From: Henckelia pumila
Lineage: Eukaryota; Streptophyta; Magnoliopsida; Lamiales; Gesneriaceae
Direction of reading: 5' to 3'
NCBI RefSeq assembly: GCF_033568475.1
Contig: NC_133120.1
Location: 55,725,499 to 55,789,498, forward strand
Length of the DNA stretch: 64,000 bases
In this document: piece by piece, positions 46,466 through 57,845 of the stretch
How the letters are laid out: the number at the start of each line of letters is the position of its first letter
How positions within the stretch are numbered: position 1 is the stretch's first letter
Notes under the pieces: model-generated
The model's database searches: none
What the model saw: only the letters and a program-made list of their open reading frames with translations
Told to the model about the DNA's origin: nothing
Translations under genes and position numbers: made by a program

Positions 46466-48463
46466 TGTTGGGTCCGAAAATGCAAGCAATCTTGATTTTG
46501 ATGATAACAAAACTTGTCATTGTGTTTCTAACATATTTACCAAGTGTGCAGCTGATAGAAGACAAATTGAAAGTGCTAAGTTGTCGGAATACAATCTTAG
46601 CTCAACTTAGTTTCTAGCGCAGCTGTTTGTTTCAATCATATCTCATAGCTCAATGATCCTAATGACCAGCCGCCAAAACCGTTACATAGTCAAAACAAAA
46701 GTCTACAAGTCATGTCTTATGGCAGTTGGACGAATTCGGATGTTATCCAGGTCAAACTGCTACCTCAAGAGGGAACACGACGAACTAGATGACAGCAGAT
46801 GGAATGACAGACCAGTTCTGGTTTAATGGCCATATATCTCCGCTCCGTGATTAAAATGGAATGATTCAGTATGCGTTGGAAAGATAAGAATATTATCTAC
46901 ATGTTCTATTCAAAAGTCAAAGTCTGAATCGGAGCATAAGAAGATGATAAATCACGTTGAAGTTTCTTGTTCTGCACAGGTTGGTGACAGAACTCGAGTT
47001 CGTACACAGTCTGGTAATTTGAACATATCTCTCACATATTAAATCCAAAAGGAGTGATTCTTGATGAGTTGGAAATACAAGAGAAAGGAATACAACTTTT
47101 ATGTTCATCACTTAGCCCAGAAATCAACACCTCAAGATCTACAAGACCTCGACTGATCAACATCTCCTCGACCAACTTGGCCCTCGACTGATTTGAGCAG
47201 CTCTGGTATTTCGGACATAACGTTTGCATATGAACACCGCATTGAGTGATTATTCTGGCATTGAAAAGTAAAGATCAAGGGATTCAACTTTAATGTTTAT
47301 CACTTGGCCCAAAAGTCAACACAAAAGGAGTTACAAACATCTGAACAGACCATAGCAACTCAAGCACCCAAGAAATGTCACCTACGCTATATCAACCGAT
47401 CTAAGCATGTAAACCGAATCAAAGATATCAACTGATCACCAAGCATGTCACCTGATCTCGCCTATCTACTGCTCCAGATCCAGATCCAGATCCAGATCTA
47501 GTCAAACGGTCAAAACTACAGTCCAGAAAGAGAAATATGAACGTTGTGATATCAGAACCTTTTCCAACGGTCATATTTCTTATATCTAACGTCTATATTA
47601 TTCTTGGAGCCTATAAATACAAGATCTGGACATTGAAGAAAAGAGAGAGTGGACACTCAAAAGAACATTCATCTTGTGAGAGCTTTTCCACATCAAGAGA
47701 GAGCATCAAAGCAGATCTATAAGCTAGTTGAGAGCGAGCCCAAGGTGTGAAGAACACATCAACAGATTTCTTGAGATTCTCCAGTCAAGTTCTTCACACC
47801 CCTCCCAACTCACTCACATATTCGAGATATGTACTTTGATAATTAGTTGAGTGAGAGTCTTTACACAAAAACATTAAATATTGTGTTTGTAGTCTTGGCA
47901 TAAAGGCATTAAACATTATTCGGATTGTGAGGTTGCAGCCTACAATCGAGTGTGAATCTAGGAGTTTTGATTTAGGCAGTGGGTAAGTCCTAAAGTTGGA
48001 TTGGGGTGATTAAAAGACGTTGTAATGCTCAAAGTCTTCTAGTGGATCCTTCCGAGGAGGAAGAAGGAGTGACGTAGGAGATTGAGCTCCGAACATCCAT
48101 AAACAAATTCTCGTCTCTTTACTTTATTGCATTTACTTATTGTTGCTGTTTTTGAATGATTTGTTGAAGCATTTTATATGTTATTTAAAGTACCAAAATA
48201 TTGTATAAAAAAATGTTTGATAAAATGCTTCAACCAAAATACTTTTACTATCTCAACTTGCAATCTTTTCAAACGATTTCTCAAATGCTTAATCAGTTTT
48301 TAGATGGATTATTTCGAGTATTTTTTGCTTTGTTTTGTAACCAAACTCGATATAATATATCGGTGCTCGGTTCGTATTCGAACATTTCAAGAACGAGATA
48401 TTGTAGCTCAAAATGTTTTAAAAGTGTGTATTCACCCTCTACACACAGACACGATCCCCAACA
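46466..48463 (+). repeat. 3' LTR of the SIRE-like Copia
   Basis: It is 1998 bp, the diverged partner of 33062-35076. The ccagat repeat near 47472 has one more unit than in the 5' copy. It is followed by the target duplication tccgc. Confidence 0.93.
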
Positions 48464-49097
48464 TCCGCACTATGGCGTCTACAATTTAAATACCCATGCA
48501 TCAATATTTAAGCTCTAAAAGCCTTAATTAAGCTATTCTATACTCCTAAATATTTTTAAGTTAAAGCTATACCTGTGTCCGTCGTCAGCCCTTTGTTGTC
48601 GCTTACCTCAAAACTAGGCCACAACTCCGCTACGACGCCTGGATCGCTATGCCAATTCCGGAATCCCAAAAGGATGCCTAGAATTCCCTAGGTCTAAGTT
48701 AGAAGGCTAGTAATCGAGAGAAGAGAGGAACTCAGTGCACTTAGAAATGAATCTCGGCTCCTCTATTTATAGACAGCGAACGGAACGTCCGTTCGGGGTT
48801 CATTGCGTCCGTTAGCAAACGTTGCGTCCGTTCCACCATCGTTGCGTCCGATTGTCACATCATGGTCGTAAGCAATGACATCATCTTGGTGATTTCATGG
48901 ATGACATCAGTTGGCCAGAACGTTGCATCCGTTCCCCAACGTTGCTTCCATTCCACTCAACCCTCCGGGCCATTTATGATCATTCTGAGTTCGTTTCCGT
49001 AGTTCGTAGACTCATCTGAAGCTTCCTTAATCCCATTTACTTGATAATGACTTAGTGATTAACGCTTAATCACTCAATTCGGGTACGGGTTACTACA
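48464..49097 (-). repeat. 3' LTR of the Tekay-like Gypsy, proximal part with U3 repeats
   Basis: This matches the partner LTR up to 61873. It contains a series of cgttgcgtccgttcc-type repeats at 48777-48955 upstream (in minus orientation) of a TATA box, tctataaatagagg. Confidence 0.92.
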
Positions 49098-49231
49098 TTC
49101 TCCATCACTTAAGAAATTTCGTCCTCGAAATTTAAGTCTAGAGGAAAACACAAAAAATCAAGAAAATGTTCTTTAATACAACAGAACATTACAAAGTACA
49201 AATATTTCTTACAAAGAAAAAGTACAAAAAA

Positions 49232-50851
49232 TCAAAACAACTCTGGATGATCAGCTCGCATCTGGCTCTCCAGATCACAAATTGCTTCTTTAGTTCTTCT
49301 ACGCTGCCACTGCACCATCACTAGAGGTATGCTCTTGTTGCGAAACACCTTGTCCTTCCGGTCAAAAATCCTGAGAGGTCTCTCCACGTAGGACAAATCC
49401 TGATCCAATTTCACCTCAGTCGGATGCAAGAAGTGCGACTCATCCGCCACGTACTGCCTCAACAAGGGCACGTGAAACACATCATGGATACTGGAAATAT
49501 ATGATGGTAAAGCTAAACGATAAGCCACATCTCAAACCTTCTCAAGAATATCGAACGGACCAATAAATCTCGGCGACAACTTGCCCTTGAGTCCAAATCT
49601 CATCACCTTCCGAAAAGGTGACACTCGCAGGAACACATGTTCCCCTACCTCAAAATGTAACGGTCTGCGGTGAGTGTTAGCGTAGCTAGTCTGTCGATCG
49701 TGGGCTACCTTAATCCTCTTATGGATCATCTCCACTACATCGGTCATCTGCTGAATCATCTGTGGACCTTCGCCTTGACGTTCGCCAACTTCGTCCCAAA
49801 ACAAAGGTGTACGACAACGACGTCCATATAAGGCCTCAAATGGTGCCATGCCAATGGTGCTGTGGTAACTGTTTTTATAAGCAAACTCCACCAACGCCAA
49901 GTGGTCATGCCATGCTGGACCAAAATCCATGACTGTAGCTCGAAGCATATCCTCGAGGGTACGAATAGTCCTCTCACTCTACCCGTCGGTCTCCGGATGG
50001 TAAGCTGTACTCAAACTCAGAATAGTGCCAAGAGCTCGCTGGAAGCTACCCCAAAAGCTAGAGTTAAACCTCGGATCTCTGTCGCTGACAATACTCAACG
50101 AAATTCCATGTAGACGAAAAACCTCCTGCACGTATAGACGTGACATCCAATCGAAAGTAAAATCCCGATTGTATGGTAAGAAATGCACGGACTTCGACAA
50201 TTGATCAACAACAACCCAAATAGCATCGCAGTTCCTGGAAGACATCGGCAAGTAGGTGACAAAATCCATCGTCACATGCTCCCACTTCCACTCAGGAATC
50301 TCTAAACTCTGGAGCAATCTACCGGGTCGTTGAAATTCTGCCTTGACCTGCTGACAAACAAGGCATCGTGACAAAAACTGATAAACACTGCGCTTCATCC
50401 CTTTCCACCAAAATCTCGTACGTAGATCTTTGTAAATTTCCATGCTGCTTGGATGTACAGAAAATCTACTACGGTGAGCCTGTGACAGAATCTCCTCTCG
50501 AAGTGTGGAATCATCAGGAACTGCCACACGTCCAGAGAGACACAACAGACCATCATTCTGCAAATGAAAACAAGAAGTATTCCCATCCTGAGCCAAACGA
50601 GCTAACTTCTGCGTCTTCAGATCAACAGCCTGCAACTCACGTATACGAGTATACAAGGCTGTTTTGGAAAGAACTGACGAAACGCAAACTCCCTGCTGTT
50701 CCTTCTTGTGTCAAAAAGTAAAACCCAAGGAACAACAATCCTCTACCACTCGCGCAGCCGAGCTGGTACGAAGTGAACTCACGTACACTTTGCGGCTAAG
50801 AGCATCCGCAACTGGATTAGAAGAATTTGGATGGTACTTGATCTCACAATC
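49232..50851 (-). pseudogene. Gypsy RNase H end, integrase and chromodomain-like tail, broken
   Basis: After the insertion the frame resumes with YHPNSSNPVADALSRK, then the integrase zinc domain (HRSRFSVHPSSMEIYKDL, CLVCQQVKAEFQRPGRL), the core (WEHVTMDFVTYLP, SIVSDRDPRF, YHPETDG) and the C-terminal region (LSPRFIGPFDILEKV). The tail LSYVERPLRIFDRKDKVFRN to MRADHPELF is typical of Tekay/Del chromodomain-bearing elements. TAG at about 49981-49979 lies directly after the ETDG motif, where Gln is usual; a TGA near 49531 interrupts the tail. Confidence 0.9.
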
Positions 50852-50856
50852 GTAGT

Positions 50857-52512
50857 CTGATAAGTGCATTTTGTATGCATTATTTCATGTTATTTTTATG
50901 TCTATTTTGTGTGCATTCATATTATTTTTATGTGTTTTTATGTGTTTTAGTTCATATGTGTGTATTTCACTTCCCCTGTTAATTTTGTAGGAAATTAGAT
51001 TTTTGAAGAGCGAATAACGGATCAGCCTTGATCTAAAAATCATATTTAATTTTTGAGAGATCCAAATCTGATCTCCACCTGTCAGAATGAAGTTCAAGAT
51101 GTTTTGAAGCTGCAGTCCAAATTTCAGGTCAATCCGACGGCTAGAACTCAAGATATGAATTTTTCAAAATCGTCGCTCGGAGCAGGTTGAAGGTTGCGCT
51201 GATAATGAGAGTTGTTGCGCGTTTGCCCTTGTCTAGGCGCTGATAAGCATGGGAGAAGCGCTAACGCGCTGAGAAACAAGTTGTTAGCACAAGAATTAGC
51301 GCTATCGCGCTTTATGGCTGTGGTTGGCGCAAGAAGCACCGCTATCGCGCATGTTCAGCAATTAAATAACGCGCGCGCGCGAGGGCATTATCTCGCGCGC
51401 GCGCAGAAGAAAATTCCAGAGATTCGTGAGTGGAGCGCGCGCGAGCGGGACTATTTCTCGCGCGCGCGAGAGAGGAAGTTTGGGCCACTGTTTTATATAA
51501 TTGCGCGTGCGCGAGGACTCCAAGGCGCACGCACGCGTGTCGACGGGCCAGAAAATTCCAAAAATTATATTTCAACTAGGAAATTAATTTTTAAGGCTTT
51601 CCAAACACTATAAATAGGAGTTTTTATTTTTTTACAAGGGTTCCACAAATTTTCTGAGTTGGAGACGGAGGCAGAGACGGCTACACGCTTGGGAGAAGAA
51701 TTATTTTCTTTTCTCTTTTCTTTTATTTTCTTTTATCAATTCATGATTAAAACTTGGTTTTGAATTATGAATTGTGAGTAGTTTTTCTTTATTTCGATCA
51801 AGGCCACGTGATTGGGCCAGACAGTTTATGTAAAAACTTGATTTATTTATTTGAGATTTTCAGACTTAATTGAGTTTATTGATTATCAGATTTATCTTTG
51901 CCTTATAAATTTCTTGGCCAGTTATTTGTTTGCTTGTTAATCGATTCCAATTTGTACAGAGGAGGTTTCGAATTCGATCACTTTGGTTTTCAACATAGTG
52001 TAAAACTGACTAGAAATAGAATTCGGTTTCATTATGCGGTTTAGGTGTTTACTGAATTTTCACAGTGTTTATGCATTTGGATTTGATTAGAATTATGAAA
52101 TATTAATCCGTCAAATTTGAATAGGTTTGATTGTTCTAGAAATAGTCTTTCGAACAATTTAGGAAAATTCCCGTAAATTATAATTAAGTCTGATATCTTA
52201 GATAGATTGCTTGTTGTGTGAATTGTCTGGTACCTACGTGTGTCCTTGATCGAAGTTTTTCCCAAATTTTAAGTAATCCAAAGTTTTTTGTTGCGTTTTT
52301 ATTTAATTTAATTTTATTTGCAATTTTATTCATTAATTTAAAATCTGAAATCATCCTTTTTCATTAGTCTAGATTAAGTAGAAATAAATAGATTTTGGTA
52401 ATCATTTTTATACAGTCCCTGTGGGTTCGACACTTGGACCTTTGTCCACTATATTATTACTTGACCTGGTACGCTTGCCAGTTGAATTTATTCACACCGA
52501 TTAACGCGGTCA
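50857..52512 (+). repeat. 5' LTR of the TR-GAG element
   Basis: It is 1656 bp against 1655 in the partner, with scattered substitutions. It contains several runs of alternating cg (cgcgcgcgcg) at 51367-51520 arranged as inverted pairs around short spacers. A TATA box (actataaatagga) lies near 51608. Confidence 0.95.
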
Positions 52513-52649
52513 AGTTTTTGGCGCCGTTGCCGGGAACTGTTTGATATCAAAATTTTTATTTCTCTTGAGATTAGACTGTTTTTTTTATTTATCTGCTTTC
52601 TGAATTTTTTTATTTTATTTGTGTTTGTCAGGTACTCATCTGCTAGTGC

Positions 52650-54863
52650 ATGCATCGATCTCGACTATTCAAAAATCTCCTACCACTCGATTTGGAGATA
52701 GAACGCACGCTTAGTAGGATTCGGAGAGCTAGGAAAGATCTTAATTTGGAGCTTGATTCTGAGTCTGAGGAAGAAATGGCAGAAGAAGTTGACAACCGCA
52801 CTGTTTGGGATCTTATTAGGCCTCCGGTTGAAGGTTATGGATCCAGCATCGTTCGCCCCGCTGTTGAGGCGAACAGCTTTGAGCTTAAACCCTCAACTAT
52901 TCAGATGATCCAACTTCAAGCACGATTTGGAGGCACTTCTACTGAGGATCCTTACGCTCATCTGGAGCAATTCTTGTCGATTTGCGACACATTCAAGTTT
53001 AATGGGGTAACCTCTGATGCAGTGAGACTGCGGTTATTCCCATTCTCTCTACAGTGCGAAGCCTTGGAGTGGCTTGATGACCTGCCGACTGGTTGTATTA
53101 CTACTTGGACGGGTCTTGTCCAAGAATTCCTAAAGAAATACTTCCCTCCTACAAAGATGGCTAAGTTATTCTCTGATATTATATCTTTCAAGCAAAAGGA
53201 GGGAGAATCTCTACATGCGGCGTGGACCAGGTTCAAAAAGATGTTGAGGACATGTCCTCAGCATAATCTTACTCAAAGCCAGCAGACCCAGACGTTCTAC
53301 AACGGAGCCGATCAGTCGGTTCGATCTATGCTGGATTTTGCCTCCAATGGATGCTTATTCAGGAAGACGCCAGCTGAAGCTTGGGAGATCATTGGCAACA
53401 TGGCAGAGAGTAATATTGGGTGGCCGGATGTAAAGAAGGAAAAGAAGGGTGGAATTCTAGAGGTCGATGCTTTGATGGCCCTGAACGCTAAGATCGACTC
53501 TCTAACACATCAAGTGGCACTCATGAAAATAGCGCCAACACAAGGGAATCTGAAAGAGGATCAGCAGTTGTTTGAAGTTGATGCTGTAAATTTTATGGGA
53601 AATCAAGGACGGCAGCCGTACAACTCCTACAACAATAATTATAATCAGAACTGGCAGTCCAAGCAAGAGGAGAAGAAGCCGAGCTTCGAGGAAATAATGA
53701 TGAAATATGTGGCGGGTACTGAGGCTCGTTTACAAAATCAAGAAGCTATGATGCAGAGGTTGGAAAGTCAGATGGGTCAAATTGCTTCCCAATTGTCAAA
53801 TCGTCCTACTGGATCTCTACCGAGCAACACTGAGCTCAATCCCAAAAGCGTGAATGCAATTATGGTAGTGACGAGATCACAATCTGAACAGTCTGAGAAG
53901 CAACCGGAAGACGAGAAGGCTGTGGAAGGGCCGAAAATTGATGAAGAAAAAGAGGAGGTGCGTACAGAAAAATCCTCCACGACAGGTAAGAAAGGTAAGA
54001 CTTCAAAATTTGAAGTTAATAAAAATGTTAATTTATCTACTTTACCTTTCCCTCTTAGAGCTAAGCAACTATTATTTGATTCTCAATTTAATAAGTTTCT
54101 TGAAATTTTCAAGAAACTGCATATTAACATACCTTTTGCAGATGCTTTAGCTCAGATGCCGAGATATGCAAAGTTTCTGAAAGACTTGCTGAAAAATAAA
54201 AAGAAGCTGAATGATCTTACGCAAGTCACAATGAAGGAAGAGTGCTCGGCGGTGTTGCAAAAGAAGCTTCCAACAAAATCTCAGGATCCAGGGAATTTTT
54301 CTATACCCTGTCATATTGGAAGTTTGTCTTTTGAGAATGTGTTGTGTGATCTTGGGTCGAGCATTAATTTAATGCCTTATTCTATTGCTCGAAAATTAGG
54401 AGTTGAAAATATAGAACCTGCTGCTATCTCTCTTAAATTTGCTGATGGTTCTATTAAATATCCAAGAGGAGTAGTGGAAAATATTCTAGTCAAGATAGAA
54501 CACTTTATATACCCTGTAGATTTTGTTATTCTTGACATGGATGAGGACTGTGAGGTTCCACTGATTTTAGGGCATCATTTTCTTGCTGCTAGTAGAGCCC
54601 TAGTTGATGTTGAGAAGGGAGAGTTGGTTCTGAGATTGAACGATGAACAAGTAGTTTTTACTATGTCTAAGTCGGCTACTGAGAGCCCAATTTTGAAATC
54701 TTGTTCTGTTATTCGTTTGGTTGATGAGATGCATGATGTTGGTGCATGTCTGCAGGTGCAGTTGTCTACAGGAATTAATCCCTTGCACAAGTTCTTTAAT
54801 GATGTAGCATGCAAGTGCAGGACTGATTCGAGTTTTTCACAGACGGTGGATAAACCACCTTGA
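52650..54863 (+). CDS. Athila-type Gag-protease polyprotein
   Basis: An uninterrupted frame of 737 codons starts about 140 bp after the primer site. The start at 52650 (MHRSRLFKNLLPLDLE) is the first ATG; MAEEVDNRTVWDL at 52776 is an alternative. Residues about 95-220 are the retrotransposon Gag capsid domain (DPYAHLEQFLSICDTFKFNG, LRLFPFSLQCEALEWLDDL, FLKKYFPPTK, ESLHAAWTRFKKML). A coiled-coil-like stretch (about 350-385: VAGTEARLQNQEAMMQRLES) follows, then an acidic/Ser linker. A retropepsin domain occupies about 540-690, with the active-site block LCDLGSSINLMPYS and the flap-side motif VPLILGHHFLAASRALVD; DLGS in place of DTGA is usual for Athila. No zinc knuckle is seen, also usual. The frame ends without RT. 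It could form particles if expressed. Confidence 0.93.
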   Translation: MHRSRLFKNLLPLDLEIERTLSRIRRARKDLNLELDSESEEEMAEEVDNRTVWDLIRPPVEGYGSSIVRPAVEANSFELKPSTIQMIQLQARFGGTSTEDPYAHLEQFLSICDTFKFNGVTSDAVRLRLFPFSLQCEALEWLDDLPTGCITTWTGLVQEFLKKYFPPTKMAKLFSDIISFKQKEGESLHAAWTRFKKMLRTCPQHNLTQSQQTQTFYNGADQSVRSMLDFASNGCLFRKTPAEAWEIIGNMAESNIGWPDVKKEKKGGILEVDALMALNAKIDSLTHQVALMKIAPTQGNLKEDQQLFEVDAVNFMGNQGRQPYNSYNNNYNQNWQSKQEEKKPSFEEIMMKYVAGTEARLQNQEAMMQRLESQMGQIASQLSNRPTGSLPSNTELNPKSVNAIMVVTRSQSEQSEKQPEDEKAVEGPKIDEEKEEVRTEKSSTTGKKGKTSKFEVNKNVNLSTLPFPLRAKQLLFDSQFNKFLEIFKKLHINIPFADALAQMPRYAKFLKDLLKNKKKLNDLTQVTMKEECSAVLQKKLPTKSQDPGNFSIPCHIGSLSFENVLCDLGSSINLMPYSIARKLGVENIEPAAISLKFADGSIKYPRGVVENILVKIEHFIYPVDFVILDMDEDCEVPLILGHHFLAASRALVDVEKGELVLRLNDEQVVFTMSKSATESPILKSCSVIRLVDEMHDVGACLQVQLSTGINPLHKFFNDVACKCRTDSSFSQTVDKPP

Positions 54864-56185
54864 ATTTCACCACTCAAAGAGGAGTATAGTCGGGCTATAG
54901 ACTATAAATTTAGCGCTGAATGGGAGGCAACCCAGTGTTTTTGTTTTTTTTATTATGTTTTTGGTTTTTATTTTTGTTTTTATTTGATTATTGTTTCTTT
55001 CCCATGCCAGTTGGTCGTGCCCGCCGATAATCTAGACTACTGATACCGTCCCAGAGGATACTGTCAAGAAGGAAGAGAATGCATCGAAAACCAGGGGAGT
55101 GTTATTTTTGTTTTTCATTACATTGTGTGTTTGTTTGCATTCTGTTCATTGTTCTGAAGCATTGAGGGCAATGCTTTGGATAAGTATGGGAGGTAGACTA
55201 GTTTATTCCATTATGTTTTGTGTTTGTGTTGCATAAAGTTCGTTTCATGTCTGTTTGCATATAGTGTGTTTTTGTTGTTGTTTGTGTTGTCCTGCATGGG
55301 TAGGATAAGTCATGGTATGTTTGTGTTGTCCTGCATGGGTAGGATAAGTTATGGTAGCCTATGATGATGAAGTTTAAAAAAAAAAATTTGAAAAATTTTG
55401 CTCTTGGCTTGACATGAGAAACTGTAGGTTGAACCGTGAATATTTTTAAGCACTAATGTTAAACCAGTGGACTGTAACAAAAGATTTGATGAAGTTTTTG
55501 TCTGTTTGACCATTGCACGGCAATAGGTGGTTTGTGAATCTTGATTGTGTACTATGAATTTTGATGAGGCTCTAGTTTACACTTATGATCTTGGGCGCGC
55601 CTAGAGAAAAAAAAAAAAAGAGTTTTATACAATTCCATCCGGGCCTTGAATGGATTAAAATCCTATAAAAGATTAAATTTAAGGCTAAGTATGCGGGTTA
55701 AATGGGATTGATGCTCCATCCGGGCTATAGATGAGGGGATTAGAAAGAAAAAATAGAATGATTTTTCATATCCTATCCAGTTGTAGCTAAGTCAGCGGGT
55801 AATTATTGGGGCTAATGCAATACCGGGTGCAAAATCCGGAGGTGTGTAATTCATTATCTCAAGGGAGGTGGGTATGTCTAGAGATCGTTGGAATTAATGG
55901 ACACTTGAAAAGTAAAACTTGCACTAATTTGTCATAGGTCGCTAAGCAGATTTGAGACGAATTCGGTCTAAGTTTTATGAAACTGGAATGACATTTCACA
56001 CACACACGTTTACGTAAAACCGAAAGTGTATTATGAAAAGTTGAGAGCATGTCTGTGATTTTTGTTGGTAATTGAACTTCTCAGAGGCTGTGCACATTCA
56101 TGACTTGTCCTTACTTATGTTTTTGTTTGCATTTTGTTTTTTCATGTCTTGCTCGAGGGCGAGCAAGGTTTAAGTATGGGGGTGT
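54864..56185 (+). other. 3' non-coding part of the TR-GAG element
   Basis: No frame of note. The phrase gcgctgaatgggaggcaacc just after the stop and cgagggcgagcaaggtttaa before the purine tract are typical Tat/Athila text. A 39-bp direct duplication (gttgtcctgcatgggtagga) lies at about 55280-55357. Confidence 0.7.
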
Positions 56186-57840
56186 TGATAAGTGCATTTT
56201 GTATGCATTATTTCATGTTATTTTTATGTCTATTTTGTGTGCATTCATATTATTTTTATGTGTTTTTATGTGTTTTAGTTCATATGTGTATTTCACTTCC
56301 CCGGTTAATTTTGTAGGAAATTAGATTTTTGAAGAGTAAATAACGGAGCAGCCTTGATCTAAAAATCATATTTAATTTTTGAGAGATCCAAATCCGATCT
56401 CCACCTGTCAGAATGAAGTTCAAGATGTTTTGAAGCTGCAGTACAAATTTCAGGTCAATCCGACGGCTAGAACTCAAGATATGAATTTTTCAAAATCGTC
56501 GCTTGGAGTAGGTTGAAGGTTGCGCTGATGATGAGAGTTGTTGCGCGTTTGCCCTTGTCTAGGCGCTGATAAGCATGGGAGAAGCGCTAACGCGCTGAGA
56601 AACAAGTTGTTAGCACAAGAATTAGCGCTATCGCGCTTTATGGCTGTGGTTGGCGCAAGAAGCACCGCTATCGCGCATGTTCAGCAATTAAATAACGCGC
56701 GCGCGCGAGGGCATTATCTCGCGCGCGCGCAGAAGAAAATTCCAGAGATTCGTGAGTGGAGCGCGCGCGAGCGGGACTATTTCTCGCGCGCGCGCGAGAG
56801 AGGAAGTTTGGGCCACTGTTTTATATAATTGCGCGCGCGCGAGGACTCCAAGGCGCACGCGCGCGTGTCAACGGGCCAGAAAATTCCAAAAATTATATTT
56901 CAACTAGGAAATTAATTTTTAAGGCTTTCCAAACACTATAAATAGGAGTTTTTATTTTTTTACAAGGGTTCCACAAATTTTCTGAGTTGGAGACGGAGGC
57001 AGAGACGGCTACACGCTTGGGAGAAGAATTATTTTCTTTTCTCTTTTCTTTTATTTTCTTTTATCAATTCATGATTAAAACTTGGTTTTGAATTATGAAT
57101 TGTGAGTAGTTTTTCTTTATTTCGATCAAGGCCACGTGATTGGGCCAGACAGTTTATGTAAAAACTTGATTTATTTATTTGAGATTTTCAGACTTAATTG
57201 AGTTTATTGATTATCAGATTTATCTTTGCCTTACAAATTTTTTGGCCAGTTATTTGTTTGCTTGTTAATCGATTCCAATTTGTACAGAGGAGGTTTCGAA
57301 TTTGATCACTTTGGTTTTCAACATAGTGTAAAACTGACTAGAAATAGAATTCGGTTTCATTATGCGGTTTAGGTGTTTACTGAATTTTCACAGTGTTTAT
57401 GCATTTGGATTTGATTAGAATTATGAAATATTAATCCGTCAAATTTGAATAGGTTTGGTTGTTCTAGAAATAGTCTTTCGAACAATTTAGGAAAATTCCC
57501 GTAAATTATAATTAAGTCTGATATCTTAGATAGATTGCTTGTTGTGTGAATTTTCTGGTACCTACGTGTGTCCTTGATCGAAGTTTTTCCCAAATTTTAA
57601 GTAATCCAAAGTTTTCTGTTGCGTTTTTATTTAATTTAATTTTATTTGCAATTTTATTCATTAATTTAAAATCTGAAATCATCCTTTTTCCTTAGTCTAG
57701 ATTAAGTAAAAATAAATAGATTTTGATAATCATTTTTATACAGTCCCTGTGGGTTCGATACTTGGACCTTTGTCCACTATATTATTACTTGACCTGGTAC
57801 GCTTGCCAGTTGAATTTATTCACACCGATTAACGCGGTCA
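56186..57840 (+). repeat. 3' LTR of the TR-GAG element
   Basis: It is 1655 bp, closely similar to the 5' LTR, with the same alternating cg tracts (slightly longer in places), and is followed by tagtc. Confidence 0.95.
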
Positions 57841-57845
57841 TAGTC

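Larger units (their letters stand above)
33062..48463 (+). mobile_element. SIRE-like Copia, no coding sequence left, split by a younger Copia
   Basis: LTRs 33062-35076 and 46466-48463 start TGTTGGGTCCGA and end GATCCCCAACA. The flanks tccgc at 33057-33061 and 48464-48468 are a perfect target duplication inside the Gypsy LTR. A primer site (ttggtatcagagag, from 35078) and a polypurine tract (aaaaagggggagat, ending 46465) are intact. Excluding the nested Copia, only about 1.7 kb of interior remains, with no recognisable gag or pol, so it is a non-autonomous derivative. The ~2-kb LTRs and the gggggagattgttggg junction suggest the SIRE/Maximus group; that is inference. Confidence 0.9.
50857..57840 (+). 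mobile_element. Gag-protease-only LTR element (TR-GAG type, Athila-like)
   Basis: LTRs 50857-52512 and 56186-57840 start TGATAAGTGCAT and end AACGCGGTCA. The flanks tagtc (50852-50856 and 57841-57845) are a perfect target duplication inside the Gypsy pol. The primer site ttttggcgccgttgccggg directly after the 5' LTR is that of the Tat/Athila group (tRNA-Asp type). A purine tract (gtatgggggtgt) precedes the 3' LTR. The interior is 3.7 kb and encodes one 737-codon frame with Athila Gag and a protease; no reverse transcriptase or integrase is present. This is the layout described as TR-GAG, a non-autonomous group that must borrow RT and integrase. Confidence 0.93.

Noticed and set aside
51148..51613. 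Frames rich in Arg/Ala, repeated at 56474-56941
   Set aside because: They lie in the cg-rich part of the TR-GAG LTRs; both strands are open and the composition is repetitive.
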